A stretch of DNA of 64,000 bases from Diphasiastrum complanatum. Its lineage: Eukaryota; Streptophyta; Lycopodiopsida; Lycopodiales; Lycopodiaceae. The first letter of the stretch is position 1. Each line of letters begins with the position of its first letter. The notes under the pieces are model-generated. The model was not told the DNA's origin. It was given only the letters and a program-made list of their open reading frames with translations, and did not search any database. Positions 10,513 through 23,654 of this stretch are shown here, one piece after another. The position numbers and the translations under genes were made by a program. The stretch is taken from the NCBI GenBank assembly GCA_029204225.1, contig CM055097.1:68504355-68568354 (forward strand), in the 5' to 3' direction.

Positions 10513-11727
10513 TGTAGCACAGGCATCCCAAAGGGAGCCGGGAACCACGACTTAGCTTCCCAGCCTTCAACTCTTGCCATCCAAACCCACTTGACATACA
10601 AGCAGCCAACTCGCCAACAACGATCAGACTTAACCAGCTTGAAGTTCCGAAAACCAACATTGAGATCCAACCTGGCGCCATGCCAGATCGGGGGTCCCGA
10701 CGTGGGTGACTTCCCTCCAAGCAAGCCGCCCGACATACATCAAACTTAACCAACTCGAAGCTTCGTTACAAACGAGTAACATCCGTTCCAAGCAAGCGGT
10801 CTGACTTACATCAGACTTAACCAACTGAAAGCTTCGTCACGAGCGCTGGAAGCCAACCTGGCGCCACGCCAGACTGGACAGCCATAAACAGGTAACATCC
10901 ACCCAAGCAAGCCATCCAACTCAGCCGACAGGTTAGAGCCCGTTCTCCAAGAGCTTAACCCATTCACGTTCATGCAAGGAACACTCAGAACCACAAGCCG
11001 CGACAGATATGGACACAACCAGTTCTTGGACCAAATGGTCCCGACAGCATACCGCTGGCGCCACGGACCGAATGGTCCGACGGCATACCGCTGGCGTCCC
11101 GGGATACGACCCTCAGCTGTGCCAATTTAAAAATTTTGAAAGCGGCCTTACAACTGGCGCTTTTACCGAACACTGAAACCCAGAAGGTAATCAGAATCAG
11201 TTTGAGAAAAATCCCACTTTATTGATAAATCTGAGAAGGTTACATTTCAAGTGTGTGACCGACCCTAGTCTCCGGGGCGCTAGCATGCCAAGGCGAGAGC
11301 CATGACAACATTCCAGCAAGGGAGGCTGAGACTTGGTTGGAGCTCGCCCTGAGTCGCAACCCGCACTCCCCTATAGTATTGGTGTGATTCGGCACCCCCC
11401 CTCATACCAAGCACTCTACCCAAGCTGGTAAAGCACGTTTTTCTCTCTCTAGGATTTTCTCTTTCTAGAAAGTCATTTTCTCTCTCTAGATTTTATTGAT
11501 CCTCAGGCTTCCTTTAATCATGCCTAGATCGTGTGAGGTGATTGCACATCGATCTGAGCTCTCTGGACTTTGCTAGAACCGATCAAAGATTTTCAACCAT
11601 AGGAACTTGGCGCCGACTGGATTCTGGTCACAGTGGCGCCGGGAGCGGCGCCGGCGCCGTTGGCGCCGGGGACATAGCTGGCGCCGATGGCGCCGGAAGT
11701 AAAGCTTGTAAAGGTAGCTTTACAACA
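10513..11727. mobile_element. 1215-bp solo LTR inserted in RT of element A
   Basis: It starts TGTAGCAC and ends TTTACAACA. It is flanked by the perfect 5-bp repeat CATGG, and removing it restores the RT frame (ITHG then LILGHIVSRHG). Base composition changes sharply at both edges to G/C-rich. Inside are imperfect tandem units built around CAGACTTAACCA and GAAGCTTCGT (about 10620-10840). A duplicated stretch ACCGCTGGCG lies at about 11050-11100, and a run of GGCGCC palindromes at 11610-11700. Just before the end, GTAAAGCT and AGCTTTAC form a small inverted repeat. There is no PBS, PPT or ORF, so a solo LTR or a small non-autonomous element is likely. Its strand is not determined. Confidence 0.8.
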
Positions 11728-12715
11728 CATGGCTTGATTCTTGGCCATATAGTATCTAGACATGGGATCGCCACAGACCTATCAAAAATTAAGATCATTA
11801 TTGATCTACCACCACCAGGAATGATCCACAAGGTCTACATCTTTATGGGTCACACTACCTATTACAAGATATTTTCATTCTAGATTTTGCGGAGTTGGCA
11901 CGACCAATTCATAAACTCACAATGGATCCACATTGGAATGAGAAAGCCCTAAAGGCTTTCCAGAAGCTTAAAGATGCATTGGTCTCAGCACCAATCTTAC
12001 GTCCACCCAATTGGTCCATTGAGTTTCATGTGCATATGGATGCATCGAAGTATGTAGTAGGAGCAGTCTTAACCCAGCCAAGAGAACACAAAAAGAATTT
12101 TTTGATCCGATTTGCAAGCCGCCAGCTCAGTGATACCGAAATGATTTTTTAACCGACAATGATATATGCAGTTAAGAACTTTGTCACTATCTGATGGCCA
12201 CACACTTTGCCTTTTATACGGACCATCAGCCCTTGCTCTATCTTGCTAACAAAACCTGCAACACAGGAAGACTCACTAGATGGTTACTTCTGTTATTGGA
12301 GTTTGATTTTCGGATAGTACTTCACAAGGAAAAGCAACACTACATGGCAAATCATGTGTCGCGGATCAAGGAAAAGGAAACTGCAACCCAACCTGATGAT
12401 GAGCTACCTGATGCTGTCTTATTTTACGTTGACACAGTACCGGAATGGGCCGCTGACATAGTTGAATATCTAATGAAGGGCCAACCAGACAAATCACTAC
12501 CAAAGGCGGAACAACGGAAGTTGATCTTGAAAGCTAGACCTAATCAGCTGATTGTCAGCCAATTGTACCGAAGAGGATCAGATGGGGTCCTTCGAAGACG
12601 TATTCTTCCTATGAGGTCACCCAAAGCATTTCCCTCTCACATAACGGCATGGGTGGAGGTCATTTTGCATCCAACATTACAGTTCACAAGATCTTGCAAT
12701 AAGGATATTGGTGGC
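11728..12715 (+). pseudogene. Element A RT end, RNase H and connection
   Basis: It continues the RT thumb (GHIVSRHGIATDLSKIKIIIDLPPP), then the Ty3 RNase H region: FHVHMDASKYVVGAVLTQP, IRFASRQLSDTE and HFAFYTDHQPLLYLANK. The first Asp of RNase H lies in MDAS and a later one in YTDHQPL. Stops at about 12150 and 12194 separate frames. It then runs through DDELPDAVLFYVDTVPEWAADIVEYL, a block kept almost word for word in the sense family-B copy at 29610, and SQLYRRGSDGVLRRRILP, which leads into the integrase. Confidence 0.8.
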
Positions 12716-12717
12716 CA

Positions 12718-13694
12718 ATGATTCATAAGGATACAGAGGAATATCTAAGGAAATGCGATGTGTGCCAAAGGGCGAGGAGACCAACGAGATTAAATTATGA
12801 CCTTCTACACCCAGTCTTAGCCCAAGCGCCATTTGAAAAATGGGGATTGGATTATATTGGTCCAATTCACCCTGCAACAAGAAGTACCCAAGCTCGATAT
12901 ATAATCGTGGCCACGGACTACCTCACTAAGTGGGTCGAAGCCAAGGCAGTAAGAGTAGCTGATGCTAGGACCACTGCCAAGTTTCTTTATGAAAATATCA
13001 TTGTGCACTTTGGATGCCCAATGGAGATAGTCAGTGATCGCGAGAGTCATTTCATCAATGAGACCGTCAAGGTTCTGTTGGAAGAATTCTTTGTGATCCA
13101 TAGAACCAGTATGTCTTATTATCCTCGCAGTAATGGACAAGCAGAGTCATCCAATAAGATCTTGTGTAGCGTACTCACGAAAATAGTTGAAGCTAGCAAA
13201 TCAGATTGGGAACACAAGTTACATGCTGTTCTGTGGGCATTCAGGACAGATATAAGGGGAGCACTGATCAAATTCCATTTCAATTGGTTTATGGTCAGGA
13301 TGTTATAATGCCAATGGAGTTTTTGGTACCCTCGTTAAGGATTGCCACAACGCAACGTCTTGATGAGTCCGTATCTCTACAATTACGCCACGAAGCTCTG
13401 CATAAGCTTTGTGAAACACGCTTACTAGCTATACATACATTGGTAGATGAAAAGGAATGACGTAAAGCATGGCACAATCATAGGTTACAAAAGAAAGATC
13501 TTCGATCCTGAGATCTAGTTCTTATGTATAAGACCAAGGCAATCAAAGAGAAATTAAAGTTCACAAGCGAAGGTCCTTATCGGATCAAAGAGATTTTTCA
13601 TCATGGAGCCATGAACTTGGAGAAGCTAAATGGGATGCCTTTTGACACACCCATCAACGGAAGCCGATTACATAAGTACTGGCCACCTCAGTGA
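12718..13694 (+). pseudogene. Element A integrase
   Basis: The integrase N-terminal zinc site ends in CDVCQRARR. The catalytic core shows D in WGLDYIGPI, D in IVSDRESHF and E in NGQAESSNK. The C-terminal part resumes in another frame (FQLVYGQDVIMPMEF) and ends YWPPQ with a stop at 13692-13694. Several frameshifts and a stop near 13510 make it non-functional. No chromodomain is visible after the core. Confidence 0.85.
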
Positions 13695-14877
13695 GACAGA
13701 TCCAGGTTGGTGATGGCATGTTATGAAAAGTTCATCTGCAAGGCTATCACAACCAGATCTAGGAAAATCAAAACAGATCAAAGAAGATCCACGAAGATTC
13801 AGCCAGATCTGGAAAAATTAGAGAAGATTCAACAAGATCCAAGTCCAGAGGGACCAACAGGGAAGCAGATGATCAGATTTCACCAATAAGCCCCCAAATT
13901 GCAGATCAGAGATCTCGATCTCAAGAATAGTGGCAAAATAAGGGCAAAATTCACCAAAACTTATGGATCTATTACCAAGTATCTATCAAAACCTCAAGAG
14001 AATTACCTATAGTCAGATCTAACATGGATACAAGAGATTACCAGTTTGCAGGGGTTAAGGATCAGAGAATTTTGAGATCTCATCAAAAACACTCAAAAAG
14101 AGCACTTTTTTTCATGATTTTTGGAGATCCCCTAAAAGTTAGCCCTTGAAACTTAGACACTCACTAGATCTGACTCAGATGCATCTATAAAAAATCTCTA
14201 CAAGAGTTACTGATAGAAAAATCATCATTTTCTAGTGTTTGCGAGGGTTCCAAGAAGTAGAATCTTCAGAACCCTCGCAGAGCATCAAGATCATCATACC
14301 GACCTTCAGCATAAATGGAATCAGAGTGGTGAAATTAGCCTATCTACAAGTCTGATCTTGAAAATCCAACCACTGGAGCAAGTTGTGCGAGAATTCACTT
14401 CCTACGAGGATTGAACCCTCGCAGACTTTTTGAACCTTTGCTAAACCTTCGCAGGACAGTCAAATCACCTTTTGAACTATCGTAGACTTCTCTGAGGTCT
14501 TAGAATTTTGTGAAGAAGGTCCCTGCAAAAATTTGGGTGGAACTAAAGAGGAGAAAGTGGATTTCATCTAATACACACTCTAAATTCCGTTATATAAGGG
14601 CAGAATTTGAGTCATTTGTCACTTTGCCTAGCAAAGCTCTGTCCAATTTTCGATCAAAATTTCCAAGTTATCCGGATGTGACCAAATTTCATATTAGCCA
14701 TCATCTGTATACTCTGAACCAAGATCTGCGCTCAGAACCACCATTGTCACTTCACATTACTTGTTTTCCACTGTTTTTCCATTTTCAGTACTTTTACTGT
14801 TTCCATTGTGTTTATACTTTTTTCACCTCTTTCTTTTTAACAAACTCTAATTATTACCACTAACTATCACTGCAAAC
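13695..14877 (+). other. Element A post-pol spacer
   Basis: No supported gene. It is rich in AGATC/AAGATC words at 13740-13900. The motif GAACCCTCGCAG or a close variant occurs several times at about 14241-14480, in both directions. A short open frame at 14510-14863 has no recognisable content. Similar motif-rich text occurs in the leader of the antisense family-B copy at 17.2-17.9 kb. Confidence 0.5.
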
Positions 14878-15552
14878 ATGGCCTCCTCATCTTCTGATGA
14901 CTCTAGCACCAAGAAGGTGATCCAGCACAAAATCCCATTAGCCACCCAGATTTGGCCCTTGCCTTCTGATGCCCTGATTAAACCATGGCTTCAGATGGCT
15001 GGTCCTCTTCTTGAAGCAATGGATTTTTACCTAGCACTTTTCAACTCTGACATTAACATGGGCCTCGCTCTTCATGCTTACGCCACCTGAAATGTGCCAA
15101 AGTCACGTTTCTACTTTCTGTACCAGGGTACAACACGTACAAGGTACGGATTAACGTGGACTCGATGGTCACTGTCGGCATTATGTCCTGTGACCGCCAG
15201 CCAATCTCTCATCGTCAAGCAAAAGCCCTGATAAAGCCTTTTGTAACCCAGACTGCACCTGAAATTTCGATCCAAACTAACAACGGGTACCTGGTAGAGG
15301 CTATCATTGCCATACAACTGGCATACTTTTCTCCATGAACTAACAATCTCCATCAAACCAAACTCTCGTGAACGTATCGCAGCAGACCCCCTGCTATGTA
15401 ACTTCGCATGTGCACTTCTCAAGATGAAAGTACATAGGTTCCACCGTTCCAGCATCTTATCATCCACCGTGCCTCATACTAACTTGTACCCTCCCACCAT
15501 TGCATCCACATCCACCCATCCTACAGTCACTGACACAACGACCAACAAGTGA
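14878..15552 (+). pseudogene. Unrecognised post-pol ORF, N-terminal part, frameshifted
   Basis: It begins with a good ATG after an A-rich stretch (MASSSSDDSSTKKVIQHK). It runs in one frame to a stop at 15088-15090, in a second frame (YNTYKVRINVDSMVTVG, SHRQAKALIKPF, LVEAIIAIQLAYFSP) to about 15338, and in a third (RERIAADPLLCNFACALL, then a Thr/Pro/Ser-rich tail) to 15552. Joined, it would be about 220 residues. I do not recognise the family. It follows pol in the same direction, so I read it as the first part of the extra ORF of element A. The continuation would be at 24085-24788, beyond later insertions. That link is inference. Confidence 0.45.
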
Positions 15553-15603
15553 GTGTGTGGCGCTGCCTCCTCCTCTTTGTCTCCACCTTTATCTGTGGTG
15601 CTT

Positions 15604-17180
15604 TCGGTTTCGTCATCTTGAAGGGTTCTTCGTGATGATGTAATTGATCATTCATATCCGTACATAAATTTCTTGGAGGCTGCAATGGTGAAGACCGAAC
15701 TTCAGCTGTTACTTTAGCAGCTTCAAGTTCCTCTTCTTCTTGCAGATGTTTAATCCATTGTCTCGTATCCTAATATCTTCGTTCTTATGCATTAAGATTT
15801 GGACAGACTTGCTGTTGGTGTATCGTTCAATGGTATAGAATTAGCAGGTACTGAATCCACTACTGGTTCTTTTTGCTTTTGTGCTCTGGTGACCACCATC
15901 AAGGGTGCACTTGGTTTATTATGAGCTACCGATCCTTGCTTGATTGTTATCAAATTTACAGGTGTTGTAGTTGGTAGTGGCTTTGATCTTGCTGGACAGT
16001 CTTTATAGCAATGCCCATATCCACAGCCACGACAGAATGGTACAATTTTTTTTTTATTTGGACATTCTGCAACTCTGTGATTTTCTCCATATGCAAAGCA
16101 CCCAAGTGGTGCTCTGGCCCAATTTCATGAGGCTTGTTGTTGAGCGGCAGCATAAATGGCATACTGTTCTGAAGATCCACCTTCTTGATCATTACCATAG
16201 CTCTATTGCTCAGCACTTCCGTAAGGTTCTGGTTCCATCAAATTGGCAGGAGGAGCGGAGTGCTTTGGTGGGGCAGGCAAAGCTAGACGTTCTGGGTATC
16301 CAAGAGTAGATTGTCGTAGTCTTGCTGTTGGATTGCCCCCATACTGTGGATCTCGATATCCCATCTGGGCATACCGTTGTTGAATCATCTGAGGGTTGAA
16401 GTTGCAAAATGCAGTCTCATGGTCAGGTGAATTACACAGATGGCAAACACTGATTTCCATTCATTTTTTCAATTGAGGACACTCGTTCACTGTGTGATTT
16501 CTTGTACAAATAGAACACCAGACATTTTTCCTAGTAGAAAAAGTCTTTGCAAACTTCTCAGGTTCCTTGTTTGCTTCTCCGTAGTAATTTTCCAATGCTT
16601 TGATCTTCTCATCAAATTGCAACTGCAACTTTTCCATCTGTTTCTGTTGGGTCTTCCCAAGTTTCTCGAACTCATTGAGCATCATTTCTGTAGTAGCATT
16701 GGCATTCGTTGATGCAATAGTGGTGGATGTCGTAGTAGTCTGCTCTGATGTATAAAAAGTGCGTACTCATTATGGAGTTTCAGTTCACGTCTGATCCATT
16801 TAGGTAGACCTGAAAAAAACCACATGATCATGGCATTTTCATTAATCAGCTCAGGCTCACATTCAGATCTAAGACATTTCACCCTTTCGATGTAATCTGG
16901 AACCATTTCCCGCTTTCCCATTTTAATTTTACTTAAAAGTAGAAAAGGGTCTTCCATAAACTTTCGCGGTTTGAACCGTGTGATAAGGGCTCGTTAAACA
17001 ACCTCCCAATCTGTACGCTCAATTTCATCTTGATTATAGTACCAATCTTGTGTTGCGTCTGTTAAGGCCATATGAAAAAGCTTAATTTATCTTGAGAGAA
17101 AATTTTGCCATAGACTTCACAAGATTAAGCATAGATCTGAAGAAAGCTAACTGGATCTGTTAACCCATTGTATTTGGGTA
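15604..17180 (-). pseudogene. Family-B antisense gag with zinc knuckles
   Basis: Reading leftward, the capsid part has MEDPFLLLSKIKMGKRE, YIERVKCLRSECEPELI and MWFFSGLPKWIRRELKLH. It is followed by a Gln/Lys-rich stretch that looks like a coiled coil (EKLGKTQQKQMEKLQLQFDEKI). Four knuckles follow: CSICTRNHTVNEC (16479-16517, CX2CX3HX4C), CHLCNSPDHETAFC (about 16406-16446, CX2CX4HX4C), CFAYGENHRVAEC (about 16064-16102, second Cys lost) and CRGCGYGHCYKDC (about 15995-16033). It belongs to the antisense element whose LTR is at 18195-18946. The pol part is missing beyond about 15604. Confidence 0.8.
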
Positions 17181-18173
17181 GATCCAAAGGGGGTGCTCTT
17201 CTAACAATAATAGGACTGGCGAAGGTTCTCTAGGTTAAGGTTGTCTCGGTGAAGGTTCAACAGTGCTATTTTGGGATAACAACTCTCTGAACACTTTTCT
17301 GGAAATTTCTTAGAAAATAACCTTCGCCGACTTCTCACATGGAAGATCTGACACAGATAAAACTATGGACAGTCAGATGAAGGTCTCTGACACAAGAAAA
17401 TACAGTTTTTGTGATATAGCGAGGGTAAAAATCAAGATTTTTTGTGATCTGATCAAGATAAATCTTCGTCGAACTCAGAAATAGTATTTTTATATAAATA
17501 GAATGTTCTGGAGACTCGGCGAAGGTTCTGGCAAAGGATCAAGAGTAATACTGGTAATTTTGCAAAAAAGTGACTTTTTTGACAAAAATATGACAATATG
17601 ACAACTGATCCTCTGAAAACCTTTCTATTTTTGGTATTATTCTTTGCCAACCTGGCAGTAGATAGATCTGAATCACATCTAAGCACAGTGAATTGGGCGA
17701 AAGTTCTTTTTCTGTATTTTTTAGGATTTTGATATTTTTTTATGTTTTTTGGTGGTTTTTCTGATGTTTCTGGAAATCTGCTGGGGATTAATCTTCGCCC
17801 TTCAAACTGAAGGTTTTGTAAACAAAACCGAAGGTGTCTGCAACTCAGCGAAGGTTTCCTGATTGAGGGTAAAAAGTTCTGGGCTCTGATGATGCTTTTT
17901 GCCTCTTTTTGACCAAATTTGAGATTTGACCAATTTTTGTTATTTTCTCTGATATCTCAGATCCAAATGGATCTTAAGATTAGTGATCTAAATAGCTTTC
18001 CCGATTTAATAATCAGATTAGATTTCAAACAAGCAAATCCACTCAAAATCTAGCAAAATCAATCCCAAACTAATCCTACAATGCAGTTTTAACACTATTC
18101 ATGCCACGACAAGATGCCTAATGCAAGCTAACCATCAGCCAAACATGCTGCAAACTGAAAAACTGGCATAGCT
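17181..18173 (-). other. Family-B leader, antisense, motif-rich
   Basis: Untranslated leader between the primer-binding site and gag. About ten variants of GCGAAGGTTC (on the element's own strand, GAACCTTCGC) are spread between 17218 and 17860. No gene is supported. Confidence 0.55.
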
Positions 18174-18190
18174 CTCCGGCAACGGCGCCA
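18174..18190 (-). other. Family-B primer-binding site (tRNA-Asp type)
   Basis: On the minus strand it reads TGGCGCCGTTGCCGGAG. This is close to perfect for the tRNA-Asp site and lies four bases inside the LTR. Confidence 0.85.
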
Positions 18191-18194
18191 AAAT

Positions 18195-18946
18195 TGTAGT
18201 GGGTTTCTTTCCTTGCCTAACCTGAATCCAAGATCTAGTCAATCTAGCATCAAAGAGACGGAGTTAGTTGTCACGCGTAGGTTTGTTCTCGTGAGAGCGA
18301 TAGTATAGTTCAGGTTTCAACATGAATGGAGGATCTAACACTAACATCCATTAACACTAAGCATTAACACTACATCCATTAACCCTACTTCCATTAACCC
18401 TAAGTCCAAAACAATGATAGAAACTTACTCCTCTCTCTCCCTTTCTCACAAAAAGCATAAGAAATAGCAATCCCAATAATGATCAAATCCAACAATTAGC
18501 AAAATCCAAAGAAAGCATGAGAAATGGAGGAAAAGAGAGGAAGAGCAAAGACATTCATCAATCCATTTCTAAAGATAACCAATCTGCTTTATTGAAATGA
18601 GGAAATGAACATGAGGAACAACTCGAGTTGGTCCCTTTTTATAGTAGAGAGGAGGACCCTGGCCTCTGAATCCTATTGGTCCAGTCTTGCCTCTCTTTTT
18701 ATTCAAATTTAAAAAAGTGTGGGAACCATCAAAATTGGAGAGAAACCCAACTTTATTTACGATCTTGACATTTAGGTCCTGCGACATTAAAAGTCCCGCA
18801 AAAAGGCCTAAAGTCCTTTTATTAACATTCTAATTAATTAAATAACTATGTGATCATTGGGTTGGACTTACACATGCAGGGTGTCAAATCCCTTTCACTT
18901 ATTAACTAGGGTTAGAGTTGCTTTGGGATCCGCAAACCCTCCAACA
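18195..18946 (-). repeat. Family-B LTR, antisense 5' LTR
   Basis: On the minus strand it starts TGTTGGAGGGTTTG and ends CCCACTACA, 752 bases. It matches the sense copy at 30683-31418 over its length. A TATA box lies at about 18636-18645 on the minus strand. The primer-binding site next to it makes it the 5' LTR of the antisense element that reads leftward into gag at 16-17 kb. Confidence 0.9.
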
Positions 18947-20400
<1,454 letters not shown>

Positions 20401-20875
20401 GATGAAGATGATAAAAAGTTTATCCCAGGCTAGTTCGCTTTCTCATTTCTTCTTTTTCTCTCTCCATCTCTTTCTTTTGAAACTTGGTACGGTTCTAGCT
20501 ATCTACATAAAGAGAGGGAGAGGGAGAGAGACAAAGAGAGAGAAAGAGAGAATGAGAAAGAGAGAGAAAATGAGATATATTCCTTATTTCAGTTTTGATC
20601 ATGCATCATGTTGCTGTAGAGGAATGCTACAACAGTTGGGTTCAACTCAGCCGTTATCTACAGTTAAAGAGATTTAACCTCACTTCTTTCTAAGAGTCTA
20701 ATTATTGCACATGTACTTTGAGATATAAGACAATGCATGGGATGTCATACTCTAAATTGTGAAAGCCTTATAAAAAGTATGGACCTCATTAGAGAGATAG
20801 AGATAAGGCTCAGCCGTTATCTGAGCTAAAGAACTTGCTATTGAGGTTTAGAGTTTAGGGTTGGTGATATTTTTT
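20401..20875. other. No gene; G/A-rich stretch
   Basis: It contains a degenerate GAGA-rich patch at 20510-20575 and otherwise unremarkable AT-rich sequence up to the inverted repeat. Confidence 0.4.
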
Positions 20876-21394
20876 GCAATTTTAGCCAACAAATTGTGGT
20901 ATTTATTCGCAATTTTTTTGGCAAAAATTATCAAAACAATTGTGGAAATTCATTTTCGCAATTTTTCTCAAAATAGTGTATAAAAATTGCAAAAAATAAA
21001 TTTGCAATTTATATTCTATTTTTGACACTATTTTGAAAAAAAATTACAAAAATGAATTTGCGTAATTTTTTTCGCAATTTTTGCACAAAAAATTGCGAAA
21101 AAATATCCGCAATTTTTGTCACAACAATTGCGAAAGTGAATTTCCACAATTTTTTTGATAATTTTTGCCCAAAAAATTTGGCAAAAAATATCAGCCAAAC
21201 AAATTGCGGAAACAAATTGTGGAAATAAATCCGCAATTATTATGCCAAAAAATTGCGGGTGGATTTTCGCAATTTTTTTATTGTTAATTTAGCCATAAAA
21301 ATTACTGAAAATTAGCCAAAAAAATTGCGGGATCGAAATTGCTGATTTGCCAAAAAAATTGCGGAAATCGTTTTCGCAATTTTTTTGGCAGTAT
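20876..21394. repeat. AT-rich inverted repeat with AATTGCGG motif array
   Basis: A long imperfect palindrome: the left arm (about 20880-21000) pairs with the right arm (about 21015-21190). For example, GGAAATTCATTTTCGCAATT on the left has its complement AATTGCGAAAGTGAATTTCC on the right. The motif AAAAATTGCGG or its complement recurs many times up to 21390. Arrays of short words in both directions near an end are typical of subterminal regions of CACTA-type DNA transposons, and a matching transposase remnant lies just upstream. Confidence 0.6.
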
Positions 21395-22965
21395 GATCCG
21401 TTGTTGATGAATTATCATCCTCTTATTGAACCACTGGTTTGATAGTCCAAGTTGCAGGATCAACTTTGACTGCACGTTCACAATTTTCAAAAGTGATTTT
21501 TCCGGTACCCCATATATGAATTACTTGCACAACTCGTAACCATGGACGTCCCAATAGAACTCGGTAGACATTTGGTGCTTCAGGTAAGTCCATTACTACG
21601 AAAGTAATGACGAATTGTACCCCCGCAATAGTAACAGACATATCTTCAATCATTCCTCGCGGACGAATTGTCGTTTGATCAGCTAGCTTAATGGCAAAAC
21701 TCGTAGGCTTGATCTTTGTAAGACCCCATTCTGTACATAGCTTTGTAGAAATCAGGTTTACTTCTAAACTGCCATCTATCATCATTGCTTCCTTAGGAAA
21801 TTGTCTATGTGTATCGGCAGGGTGATATTTTTTTGTTCACTTTCCCAAGCAGCTCCAACATGGAGTACTTCATTAGATTCTTCAAATCCAGCACAAAAAA
21901 GTGATTTTTGTTGGACTTCTGGTTCTACTTGAGCTAACTTTTGCGCTAAAACTTCTTTTGCTTTTAGCACCAACTTCATGAACTCTCCCAATGAAATATT
22001 AATCTTACTAGATCAAATATTCATGAGCAGTTCTGTTTGCGGCGTTTCTGGTTCAGTCATCTTGAAGGGTTCTTCATGATGATGCAACTGATCATTCATA
22101 TCTGTATGTAAATTTCTTGGTGGCTGCAATGGTGGAGAACGAACTTTGGCTGTTGCTTTAGCAGCTTCAAGTTCCTCTTCCTCTTGCAAATGTTTAATCC
22201 ACTGCCTCATATCTTGATATCTTCTTTTTCTGCATGAAGATTTGAATAGACTCTAGATGTTGTTGGTATATTGGTTAGTGGTATAAAATCAGTAGGTACT
22301 GGATCCACTACTGGTTCTTTCTGCTTATGTGCTCTGGTGACCACCATCAAGGGTGCACTTGATTTATTTTGAGCTACTGGTCTTCACTTGATTGTTATCA
22401 AATTTACAGGGGCTGTAGCTGGTGGTGGCTTCGGTCTTGCTGGACAATCTTTATAGCAATGCCCATATCCACAGTCACGACAAAATGGTATAAATTTTTT
22501 TTTATTTGGACATTCTGCAACTCTGTGATTTTCTCCACATGCAAAGGATTCAAGCGGTGCTCTGGTCCAGTTTCTAGATGCTTGTTGTTGCATGGCAGCA
22601 TATATAGCATACTGTTATGAAGATCCACCTTCTTAATCATTACTATAGTTCTATTGCTCTGCACTTCTGTACGGTTCGCAGAGTGCTTTGGTGAGGCAGG
22701 TAAGGCTAAATGTTCTGAGTATCCAAGAGCAGATTGTTGAGGTCTAGCTACTAGATTTCCTCCATACTGTGGTTCTCGATATCCTATTTGGGCATACCGT
22801 TGCAGAATTATCCGAGGATTGAAGTTGCAAAAAGCAGTTTCATGATCAGGTGAATTACACAAATGGCATACATTGATTTCCATTCGTTTTTTCAATTGAG
22901 GACACTCATTCACTGTGTGATTTCCTGTACAAATAGAACACCAAACATTTTTTATGGTAGGAGCC
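21395..22965 (-). pseudogene. Family-B-related antisense gag-protease fragment
   Basis: Reading leftward: four knuckles (CSIC..H..C just above 22913, CHLCNSPDHETAFC, FACGENHRVAEC with its first Cys changed to Ser, and CRDCGYGHCYKDC). Next comes the conserved linker (RQWIKHLQEEEE, DQLHHHEEPF, LHVGAAWESEQKNITLPIH). Then the protease has IDGSLEVNLIST in place of DGGSS and the conserved VLLGRPWLRVVQVIHIWGTGK, ending TWTIKPVVQ at 21423. It breaks off at about 21395 against the AT-rich repeat. On its other side it joins directly to an LTR-B piece, so the capsid and leader are deleted. Confidence 0.8.
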
Positions 22966-22966
22966 A

Positions 22967-23065
22967 GATCATCGGGTTGGACTTACACATGCAGGGTGCC
23001 AAGTCCCTCTCACTTATTAACTAGGATTAGGGTTGCCTTGGGATGGATCCGCAAACCCTCCAACA
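22967..23065 (-). repeat. LTR-B fragment, antisense
   Basis: About the first 100 bases of the LTR (on the minus strand starting TGTTGGAGGGTTTG). It is fused to gag sequence at about 22966 by an internal deletion. Confidence 0.8.
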
Positions 23066-23654
23066 ATTAGGTTGATTCAATACAAACATTCTAGATTTAA
23101 ATCTTGATCAAACTTACTCCTATTCCATCAAAATGGAATTAGGAGAATTTGACCTTCCATTGTACTACTTATAGATAATGATTTAAATTTCAAACCTATT
23201 CTAGTTCCAGATGTCCAGACAATCCAGAGAGAATTCTCTTATTTGAAAAGTTCCAATTAGGTATCTTACTCTGAATCTGTTTGAAATTATTTTCAGAAAA
23301 ATCTCATTTCTGTACCACAGCTGATTCTCTTCCGAAAACTATGCAACCAATAGATCCTCAGATATAATTTTATCCCATCACTTCACCCCTCCTTTTAAAG
23401 ATATTATCAATTTCTATAAAAGTTATCTGGAAAGATGATCATTAGATAAAAACTGAACACAAAAGGGGCCTTTCAAAAAGATATTTTTTATTTTTTTTCA
23501 AAACTTTCTTCCACGTGGTCCAATTAAAATACTCAAATTTGAAATCTACGTAATGTAGCTCCTTCAAATTGATTTCTTTTTCTTTTCAAAAAAACTATAA
23601 TTTTGCATCAGGGGCAGCCCGTAAATAAGCCATTATATTTGTAGTATAGCATGC
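23066..23654. other. No gene seen
   Basis: AT-rich sequence with no open frame or repeat structure that I can support. Confidence 0.4.

Noticed and set aside
21009-21490. Phe/Lys-rich minus-strand frames
   Set aside because: They arise from the AT-rich motif array, not from a gene.
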